Below, piece after piece: positions 8,044 to 16,181 of a stretch of DNA of 22,721 bases (position 1 is its first letter; every line of letters begins with the position of its first letter). A program made the translations under genes and the position numbers. The stretch comes from Corinectria fuckeliana. Lineage: Eukaryota > Ascomycota > Sordariomycetes > Hypocreales > Nectriaceae. The notes under the pieces were generated by a model. The model was not told the DNA's origin. It worked only from the letters and a program-made list of their open reading frames with translations, and did no database searches. The stretch lies in contig WPDH01000310.1 in the NCBI GenBank assembly GCA_019137255.1, positions 1-22,721 of the forward strand, given 5' to 3'.

Positions 8044-9870
8044 ATGGGCTTGCTGTTGCGCCTGGACGCGACGCCGTCGTCGTCCAGCCTCCTGCTCGTC
8101 GCGCTTCTCGGCCTCGTCGCCGTCGTCGTAACTAGCAGAACCCGGCGCTGGGCCCGACTGCGGCACATCCCCGGCCCCAGGCTCGCCGGATGGTCGACCT
8201 TCTGGCAGCTCAGAGAGGCCCTCGGCGGTCGCTACCATGAGCGTCTCAAGGAAGCAAGCGATACCTACGGTAAGGCCTTCTCGTCTATACGCCTGGTCTT
8301 AAAATGTATGTTCCGGTTACTTACATGGCCACAGGCCCGCTGGTGCGCATTGGGCCCAACGAGCTGCTCTCGAGTGACCCAGATGTCCTGAGGAACATGT
8401 CGGCAGTCCGCAGCGTCTACACCAAGGGCGACTTCTACACCAGCGGCAGGATTGTACCAGGGGTTGACAATGTGGTCTCGATGAGGGACGAAGTCAAACA
8501 CAAGACCATGAGGGCCAAGATGGCCCCGGGAGTAAGCCGTCGAAAGCCAACCTCGTCTTATACAACCGTGACACGCTAACACGCCTCCCCAGTATTCGGG
8601 CAAGGAAAACGAGGGATTCGGGTTCGAGCCCGGCATGGACCGCCAGCTCCTCAACTTCCTCGCCCTCCTTGATCGCAAGTACATCTCCACCGAGACCGCC
8701 ACGCGCCCGGTGGACCTGGCCGAGAAGACGCAGTTCTTCGCCCTGGATGCCATTGGCGACGTCTCCCTTGGCGAGCCCTTCGGCTACCTTGCGCGAGACG
8801 AGGACCTCTACAACTACAACGAGATCAACGCCAGCTCTCTGCCCGTCATAAACCTCGTCTCCGTCCTGCCCTGGCTCACGCGGGTTGTCCACCGATGGCC
8901 GCTCTGCTTGGTCCTGCCGCGCGAGGGCGACCAGGTCGGGTTTGGGCGGCTCATGGGGTGAGTGAAGCTTTGGGCTAGAAAGCTCGTCCATAGAAATACG
9001 GCCGCTGACATCTCGTATTTGTTCAGGTTCGCGAGGAACTTCGTCGAGGGCCGGCTTGCTACGGGTGCGCCGCCGGTCAAGGACATGATGCAGGCGCACA
9101 TCAACAACGGCATGACCAGGGAAGAGCTCATCCAGCAAGTCTTCATCTCCATGTAAGCCTCGCAGGTTTCCCCTCCTCCGGCGGCGTCGCAAACCGCTGA
9201 CACGCGACAGCATCGCCGGTGCCAACTCCTCCGCCCACGTCCTCCGCATGATCATCCTCTCCCTGATCACCAACCCGGCCGCCTACGCCTCCCTAATCGC
9301 CGAGATCCGTCACTCGGCAGCCTCGCTAAGCACGCCGATCTCTTGGGCCGAGACGCAGACGCTGCCCTATCTACAGGCCGTCGTCCGCGAGGGTCTGCGC
9401 ATGTGGCCTCCTGTAGGCGGACTGGGCTTCAAGCAAGTGCCTCCCCAGGGCGACACCATCAACGGCTACTTCGTGCCGGGCGGGACGCAGATCGGCCAGG
9501 GCTTCTACGCCGTCGGCCGCTCGAAGCTCGTCTGGGGCGAAGACGCAGACGCGTTCCGGCCAGAGCGGTGGTTGACTGCCGACGGAGACGAGCTGAAGCG
9601 AATGGCTGCGGCGCTAGATACGCATTTCGGCCACGGGAAGTACTCGTGCCTTGGGAAGCCAATCGCCCTGATGGAGATCCATAAAGCTGTGTACGAGGTG
9701 AGAAGACCTGGGCTGCCCGGCAACGCTTGACCAAGTTGACTAACACGGGGCAGTTGATGAAGCGATACGACTTTGCGGTGCTAAACGCCGAGCAGCCCAT
9801 CAAGATACAGACTTCTGTCTTTTTGTTTGCCTCGGATTTCTGGGTCAGGATAACGAAACGGACGGTATGA
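8044..9870 (+). CDS. Cytochrome P450 monooxygenase, pisatin-demethylase-like, membrane anchored
   Basis: Six exons (8044-8269, 8335-8531, 8593-8957, 9027-9152, 9211-9697, 9754-9870) join in frame to 505 residues, a normal P450 length. The introns are 56-69 bp, each with a GTRNG-type donor, and most have clear branch sites such as gctaac, gctgac and gactaac. Residues 15-30 form a membrane anchor followed by basic RTRR and the Pro hinge HIPGP (41-45), so the enzyme should sit on the ER. Visible motifs are the I-helix AGANSS (307-312), the K-helix ExxR (E365, R368), PERW (422-425) and the heme loop FGHGKYSCLG with the cysteine ligand C451. The usual acid-Thr pair of the I-helix is replaced by Asn310-Ser311. 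The substrate is unknown; it probably hydroxylates or demethylates a small hydrophobic molecule, using a separate P450 reductase. Confidence 0.93.
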
Positions 9871-10008
9871 GAGAACCGGCGGAACCCTATAACTTATAAC
9901 TGTCAGCGGATTTGTATATGCGACGTGCATGCATACAGGGAATATTAGCATATACTTCTTACGCCGGTAATATATTAATGGCTTGTTGGATTAAGTCTAT
10001 TAGTCTGC

Positions 10009-11479
10009 CTATGACACTTCATCTTCATCCTCTGGCTTCCTTGACGGCGTTCCTAGACTTTCCAAACCCCTGGCTCCGGCCAACTCGGCTGGCGTATAGC
10101 TCGGCACCGCTGAATCCGTCATCTTGGTAGACCCCATAGCTTCTTGATATTTCCGGCCCGTCTCGTCCAGCAGAGCCTGTACCTCCTCCTCTCTTTTCAC
10201 GATGCCCTCCCGCTCTTGCTTCAGCTTCTCGACTCGGGCTTGCTTCCCCCGCATGTCCTCTTCCATTCCCTTGAGCGTGGTTTGCAAGCGGGCGAGGCAT
10301 TCCGTAAGGCTGGGAAGCGGTGAGATCTTTGGTGGCACTTGCAGCAAGTCCTGGCCTGGATCCTTTCGCGGCTTCTTCAGGCCGTCCATTCCCGCACGCG
10401 TCTGTGCCGCCTCGTAGGCGATGCGCCGCTCAGCGTCGCTGTCTGAGGACGAGTCTGATGTGTGCCCCTCGGCTGTTGCTATAAGCTCTGCCATCTGCTG
10501 TCGGTCGTGCTTGCGTCGTTCCTTTTCAGCCCGCTTGCCGAGAGACAGTCCGCCATCCTCGACGTAATTGTCAAAGCCTTCTCCTAAGTCTTCGTCTTCC
10601 GCCTTCAACCGGGTGTCGTCCTTCTTCTTTCGACCGAAACTGTCCTCGTCGTCGTCTTCGAGGGAGAGGAAGTCCTGTTCCTTGGCTAACCGTGCGCGAC
10701 GCTCCTTCTTCTCACGGATCTCAACGTCGGTTAGAATATTGGTGCTTGGCTTCGAACGGCCTAGATCGGAAGATTCGACGACAAGGGCGCCGTCAAGTTC
10801 GGAAACATCGAGATCCATAGCATCGACTTCGTCGGGAGCGAACGTGGAGACTTTCTGGGGGGTGTTGGGCGTGGAGGACTGAAGCTCGTCGAGGTACTCC
10901 TTGCTGTATTTCGGTCGGTCCTCGTCGTCTCCCAGCGATCTCACAGGGAGCCCCCTTGACGATATGCTCCTCTTGATGGCGCTATTCTCCAGCACCCGCT
11001 GGCCCAGCGGCACCTTCTTTGGGGTGAACACCTCGCCGTGGTCCTCATCGCCCACCACCGCGTCGTCTCCGCCAAACGAGAGTCGTGAAGACTTGTTGGG
11101 GCGCTTCTTGTGTTTGAGCGAGCTTGACCGGCTGATTGCCGGTCGGACCACAACAGGGCCGTCGCCATCCTCATCTTCATTATTGGTAGGCGCGTCTTCT
11201 CCGAGGCTTTCGCTATCGACCAGGTTGAGGCTTTGCCTTAGTCCTGATTGTCGGAAAGGCTTCCTTGCAGATTTAGATCCAAAACCCGGCTTCGGAGATT
11301 CTGTCATTCGTAAAGGTCAGCCTTGATCTGCATCAGCAATGGTCGCGAAGAGGAATCAAGGAATGCTCACCAGCTCTCGGCGCGTCGCCGGCACTCGTGG
11401 TGGGCGTTTCTTCGACAGCATCGTGGTCATCAGCCACTTTGATGACCTTTGCTTTTCGTTTCGCCCCAAAAGAGCTCAT
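10009..11479 (-). CDS. ntr2: Ntr2-like spliceosome disassembly factor
   Basis: Two exons: 11371-11479 (start MSSFGAKRKAKV) and 10009-11300, with a 70 bp intron (gtgagc donor, ctgacc, gacag acceptor). The product has 466 residues. The start at 11479 is preferred over the internal ATG at 11307, which lies in the intron. Motifs match the fungal Nineteen-complex-related protein 2 family: an N-terminal SGLRQSLNL motif, a central RPKYSKEYLDELQSSTPNTP (165-184), the signature IREKKERRARLAKEQDFLSL (231-250) followed by acidic DDDE, and a predicted coiled coil around 375-430. Most of the chain is charged and disordered. In yeast Ntr2 works with Ntr1 and the helicase Prp43 to take apart post-catalytic intron-lariat spliceosomes in the nucleus. 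The gene is head-to-head with SmG and convergent with the P450, with 138 bp between stops. Confidence 0.88.
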
Positions 11480-11687
11480 TTTGTACCAAGTATCGAGTGT
11501 AACACCCCCGGAAGTGTGAATCTTGAAAGTTGCGCCGGCGCGCCATTGACATGCGGTAGTGACGTGAAAACTTATCTTATCTCCACGTGACTATATTTTT
11601 CCTAACCGGGGTGTGAAATGGTAGCTTGAGCCGCCGCCATCGCGTCGCAACACCACAGCGTCCACGATATCACGTTGACTCCTCACG
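11480..11687. promoter_or_regulatory. Bidirectional promoter of ntr2-like and SmG genes
   Basis: Only 208 bp separate the two divergent start codons, so both promoters must overlap. The stretch contains a CACGTGAC element at about 11586 and a related gtgacgtg at about 11561. No TATA box is obvious, as expected for housekeeping genes. The factor that binds is not known. Confidence 0.7.
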
Positions 11688-12177
11688 ATGGCGCCCGCCC
11701 AGCCCGAACTAAAGAAGGTATGCTCAAGCCTCTTGTCCCGATTCCGGCGCGCGTGCCGACTGCTCCTGCGATGGGGCAGTCCACCGCCAGCAATTGCTCT
11801 TGCAACTCGGCGCCTAACCTAACTTTTCTGCCTAGTACCTCGACAAGCGGCTGTTTGTCCAGCTGAATGGAAGTCGCAAGGTCATTGGCGTCCTCCGTGG
11901 CTACGATGTAAGCGGCTGACTCGGTTCGCCGTGTGCTGTGCTGGGCTATGCTGACCGGACCAGGTGTTCTTGAACATCGTTCTAGACGAGGCGGTGGAGG
12001 AGAAAGAGGGCGGAGAGAAGGTCCGACTCGGCATGGCGGTACGTCCACCTGAACTCCCAGCGACTGCGCAGCATGCCGTACCGATACTAATGTTGACGAC
12101 AGGTCATCCGTGGTAACTCCGTGGTGATGCTCGAGGCTCTGGAACGAATCGGCGGCGACGATCGACAACATCGATAG
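11688..12177 (+). CDS. SmG: Small nuclear ribonucleoprotein SmG
   Basis: Four exons (11688-11717, 11836-11907, 11964-12038, 12103-12177) give an 83-residue protein, the normal size for SmG. The introns are 118, 56 and 64 bp. The Sm1 motif spans about residues 14-46 (KRLFVQLNGSRKVIGVLRGYD, then VFLNIVLDE) and Sm2 about 54-73 (VIRGNSVVMLEALE). N38 and the R62-G63-N64 triad are in the positions that contact uridines of the Sm site. SmG is one of seven subunits of the heteroheptameric ring on U1, U2, U4 and U5 snRNAs and is needed for pre-mRNA splicing. SmG is favoured over LSm7 by the RGYDxFLNIVLDE and IRGNSVVMLEALE signatures. All boundaries close in frame. The gene shares a 208 bp promoter with the ntr2-like gene and is convergent with the rhodanese gene. 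Confidence 0.95.
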
Positions 12178-12327
12178 ACGGACGATGGGACGGGAGAATG
12201 GAAGTTCTAAGATGTTTGCTTGGAGTTTGCGGTCAAAAATGAGACATGTCCATGAGGCTATTCGTTCAGGTCTATCTTGCTAGATACCAAGAAAGGGAAT
12301 GCCCTCGAGACCAGTGGCTGCCAAATC

Positions 12328-12869
12328 CTATTCGCCCTGATGTGTCCATATTTTCTCGTCGTACGAATCCATCAGCTTTCCTCTGTACGCCTTCTGCCAG
12401 CCCTTGATGCCGCCGGCGAGGATTTCGGCCTTGATGCCAGTCTCGCCCACTTCGTCGAGGTAGTCCTGCATCCACCCAGCAGAACGAGGGCCTCTGCTTC
12501 CGCAGCTTCCTGTTCATGGCGGGAGGCGTCAGTAGCAGTCTCGCACAGAACTGGTTCGAGATCAAACAACGTCTTACCGCAGTAGAAAATGATCCTCTTG
12601 ATGCCTGCCTGCTTGCAGAGCTGGTAGATCGCCGGTCGGGTTTGGTAGAGACTGTGCGCGGGGAGGTTGATAGAGGTCGACACAGTGCCGCCCTCCCAGT
12701 CCGTCCGGCGCACGTCCACCAGTAGGAAATCTCTGGCTGCAGGGCAGCCCGACGGGTTCTTCTCGAGAAGCGCCGCGACTTCGGAGGCTTCCACTCGGGG
12801 ACATGTTGCTTGCGCCTCGGGGAAGGCTGTCCACCATGGCGGGGTATCCTGCGGGGCAGCTGAAGCCAT
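12328..12869 (-). CDS. Rhodanese / Cdc25-Acr2-type phosphatase-like protein
   Basis: Two exons (12578-12869 and 12328-12509) with a 68 bp intron give 157 residues, a single rhodanese domain. DVRRTDWEGG (52-61) matches the conserved Asp-Val-Arg element, and the active loop is C97-GSCGS-R103, a CX5R loop as in Cdc25 phosphatases and fungal arsenate reductase Acr2 rather than the CX4R of sulfurtransferases. The loop is followed by GPRSAGWMQDYL and a C-terminal GGIKGWQ. It may act as a protein phosphatase, like fission-yeast Ibp1, or as an arsenate reductase; the sequence alone does not decide. A second cysteine (C100) lies inside the loop. The intron splits the loop after C97, and reading through it stays open but destroys the CX5R. 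The protein is probably cytosolic, with no targeting signal visible. Confidence 0.88.
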
Positions 12870-13424
12870 CGCTGTCGATTCCTGGTGCTTTCTTACTGGG
12901 ATATAGATATTGGGCGGGTAGTGTAAGTAGCAATAGTAGGAAAAATTGTGAGGGTTGATGAAGGGGACTTGGTTCGTAAGCTGGCTTATATGTAACGTTC
13001 AAGTTATTGTGAACCGCCAGTAAGTACCTCGCCATTTATAACCCGCCGCTGCCCGCCTCTACGCTTACTTGGGTGTCAATGCATAGAAATCCGGGATCCA
13101 TGAAGACAACATGAATACGTTTGCTGCTAAATCATGACTTCAGAAACAGTGACAATTTCTTTCTGTTGTTCTTCCAGAGTACTTGGCTCGTCTCCCTTCC
13201 AAGTTCCAACAGTATTCTGGGCGGCTTCGATAAGCTATCATCGTCCATATCCCATCATAAGAAGCCAAAACGCCCGCAACCTAGAACTTCATACTTGCCT
13301 CCCGTCATGAACAATGTGGTAGTCCAGGCATGTAAGCAAACTCGAGTCCAGCTCAAGAACCAACGATAAGCCAACTTAGCAAACTGAAACAAACCAGCTG
13401 CAGAGTGTCGCGACACGTCAGACT
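12870..13424. other. Intergenic between ArgRS-like gene and rhodanese gene
   Basis: This 555 bp holds the rhodanese promoter (minus strand) and the 3' flank of the ArgRS-like gene. Small plus-strand ORFs at 13121-13369 and from 13133 have no recognisable features or splice support. I see no RNA gene. Confidence 0.5.
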
Positions 13425-15402
13425 TTACGGGCTCCAGGGAGAAAGACCCAGCATCCTTAGCCCATTCTCCAAAACCTGCCTGGCATTCTCGTAGAGGCCC
13501 ATCCTCGCTTTCGTTGCCTCCTCCTTGCCCGTCCAGTCTTGTTCGTCGTCGGCGTCCAGAGTCACCATGACCTGGTCAACCAGGCGACCCAGGTAGATAA
13601 TCACTGCCGTCGGCTCCAGCGTCTTGAACGAAGCATAGGTTGTGTCCGGGAACTGCGTCATGATGCGGAGAATCTCAGAGTAGTCCTCCGTCTCCACTTG
13701 GGAGTAGTCCAAGGTCGCGTAGTCAAGTTCCTCGAGCTTCCCTTCGAGAGTGGTAAGGAGTCGTGCATAGCAATTCTGGATCGCTGCGCCCGTCTCGCTG
13801 CCTTCGAAGGATGTCATGCGCTTGGCATCGCATGCATAGGATGTCGTTCTCTTGTGATTGAGGTCTTGGATGAAGAGGCCCGAGAGCCCAAGGGACTCCA
13901 TCGATTTGTCAGTCTTGGTTACATAGACTGGCTCCTCCGCATCGTCTGCCGGCATTCCAGCTTCCATAGCCTGTCGGCAACCATCGAGGTAGTCGCTCAG
14001 CAGGTGAGCGTCTTTGAACTGGTCGAGAAGCCCTGTGATCTTAGCAAACGCAACGTGCTGGATCCTTTCGGCCAGATCGGCTCGGCCCATTAGCTCAAGG
14101 GTCTTCGTGACTCGGTGGAAGTGCATTTCCTGCTCCATGGCCACGACGTAGATCATCTTGTCGAATGAGTGCGCCTTGTACCTATCCAGCACGGCCGCAA
14201 GGTCCCTCAGAAGATACGACGTCGTCCCGTTTCTATATCGAACCACAGCGGTAGACAGGCCTTTGGCATTGTGCTTCGAAAAGTCGATCATCCAAGAGCC
14301 GTCGTGTTCCTCGTAGACGCCCTTCTCCTTCAGCGCCGTCTCAACCTCATCGACCGACTCGGCGCTGACCTGGGACTCTCCAGAGTATTCATCAAACTGA
14401 ATACCAAGTCGTCCGTAGGATTCCTTGTAGTCCTCCACAGTCGCATCGCGGAACCGCTGCCATAGAGCAATGGCCTCGGGTTCCCTATCTTCCATCTTCT
14501 TGAAGAAGGCATCTCTTTCCGCATACAGGCCGCGCGATTCAATCTCAGTCACATCCTTGCCATCGGCCTTGGCTGCTCTGCACTCTTCTTGCTCCGGCTT
14601 GAAGAGTTCCTCGATCTTGTGATTCACTTGAAGCAGGTGCTGCAGCGGCGCGCTCTGGAACTCGTCCTCGGAACCAAACCTCTGCCACCCGGCCGCAAGA
14701 AGGCCGATCTGCTTCCCCCAATCGCCGAGATAGTTCATCTTGACGACGTCCCACCCCATTCCGGCATGGATGTTAGCAACGTACGCGCCAATAAGGGTGC
14801 TGCGCAGATGCGACACCTGAAACTCGCTCGCCATGTTCGGAGACGAGAATTCCACAATCACCTTTTTCCGGGGGCCGTCGGGCGCCTCGGCGTCGACCAG
14901 CCCAACCGAGGCATCGTACCCGTATGACTCGTTTCGGTCATGGATGTAGGGCAGCAGAAGCCGGGAGAGCGTGTTAGGCGACGACAATACTCGCAGATGG
15001 ATGCCGTCTGGGATGGGACAGGCAAAAGGCGGCGATCGGGGCAGCTGCCGATGGAAACACACGTGTTAGTGACGACGATACCTCCCCGCGCGAGCTCGGC
15101 GATCGTACTCTGTGAGCGAGATCTGAGACTAGATCTTTGGGCTTGATGTCTTTGAGCCTGAGCCTCGGTGAGACAATCACAAGATCGCCCATTCCAGTCA
15201 TGTTGGAGGGTTGGATGGCATCGTAGGCGACCACCCTGTCGCAGTCGACCAGCTTCTGCAGCGTTTCGGCGAGGTAGGCTCGGAAGATGTCCTGCGGATT
15301 GTGCACAATGTCTCCGCCGGGGAATGACGGGACGGGAGTGTCCAGCCCTGCCTTCCCAAGCAGATCCTGAATGCCGTTGACGGAGCACGTCGCCATAGCC
15401 AC
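13425..15402 (-). CDS. Arginyl-tRNA synthetase-like protein with degenerate catalytic motifs
   Basis: Two exons (15109-15402 and 13425-15044) with a 64 bp intron (gtacga donor, cactaacac, cggcag acceptor) give 637 residues, close to the length of fungal cytosolic ArgRS. The N-terminal add-1 (tRNA D-loop) domain covers about 1-130, then the Rossmann core begins with EFSSPN (163-168) and MNYLGDWGKQ (201-210). SGESQVS (319-325), DKMIYVVA (393-400) and the C-terminal anticodon-binding domain (about 500-637) are also kept. The catalytic signatures are not: the HIGH site reads QVSH (174-177), the Lys expected just before it is Ser171, and the KMSKS-equivalent loop reads LLDQF (437-441). The TGPYLQY element became TGAAIQN, and the C-terminus ends SPWSP instead of the usual RM. 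It is therefore likely a paralogue that cannot form arginyl-adenylate in the usual way; role unknown. Start 15396 is also possible. Confidence 0.9.
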
Positions 15403-16181
15403 GACGCGACACGACGATGCGAGGTGGTTGGTGATAGGTGGTTATGAGTACACAAGAGCTGCTAGCAAGATGATTGTCGGTTGCCTCGTGACGGCCCCGG
15501 AGTCGAGGACGGCCTACCCATATGAGCAGAACAAGAACGGTAATAGCCGGGCGGACGGGGGGGACTAGGAATCGGGCATCAAGACGCTCTTGAGCGATGC
15601 GTCACGGCGCCCAACAATTCACACCCCAAGGAAACGCCTTGATTTGTGGTAGAGAAGCAATCATGCGGTCTCCCAGCGACGTAGTAGCTGCGGGATGCGC
15701 TGGCCTGTGTCGTTATTGGGCCGTGTCATGCAACCGTTGCGAGGCGGGATTGACTTATTGGCTGGCGTGGTTCCCATCACAAGGACGACTCGGCCGCGAC
15801 AACCACAACACGTCGAGTTCTGGACCGACGACAAGTTGCACGTTGGGCACCCACATTCCGTCATCCCGCTTCTCCCGCTTCGCTGTCATTTTCTCCCCCA
15901 GGATCAAAGCTATGACGATCTATGTTTCCGTCATACCGGGTCGTGCAGTCTGACAGCCCTAAAGCTGCGGCAGACAACATCCTCTTCCGAGGTAGGGCGG
16001 CAGCAGCTGCATTGAGCTGCATACGTAGGCTACGTAGCTGTCATCGCTAGCCAGGCAGTTGCCTTGTCACACAACTGGTCACACGTTGTTAGTCTCCCGT
16101 GACTTCTCGGTGAAGATGTAGATGTCAACGCCGATACGCCGTTGTTGAGTTTACTCTGCTTATCGATCTAGATCTAGGGAG
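15403..16181. other. Intergenic upstream of the ArgRS-like gene
   Basis: This 780 bp lies between two minus-strand genes and should contain the promoter of the ArgRS-like gene and the terminator of the membrane protein gene. ORFs on both strands (for example 15597-15953 plus) show no family features. No tRNA or repeat is evident. Confidence 0.5.

Noticed and set aside
13121..13369. 82-codon plus-strand ORF between the rhodanese and ArgRS-like genes
   Set aside because: No recognisable features; it overlaps expected 5' and 3' flanks of the neighbouring minus-strand genes.
13425..15062. ArgRS-like ORF read as an N-terminally truncated protein starting MCFHRQ
   Set aside because: Those first six codons lie in an intron. 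A good donor at 15108, branch site and acceptor at 15045 join the ORF in phase to a 98-residue exon that carries the N-terminal ArgRS domain.
13425..15402. Self-resistance copy of ArgRS for a cluster product
   Set aside because: A resistance copy must keep catalysis. Loss of HIGH, the compensating Lys and the KMSKS-equivalent loop makes this unlikely, though it is not excluded.
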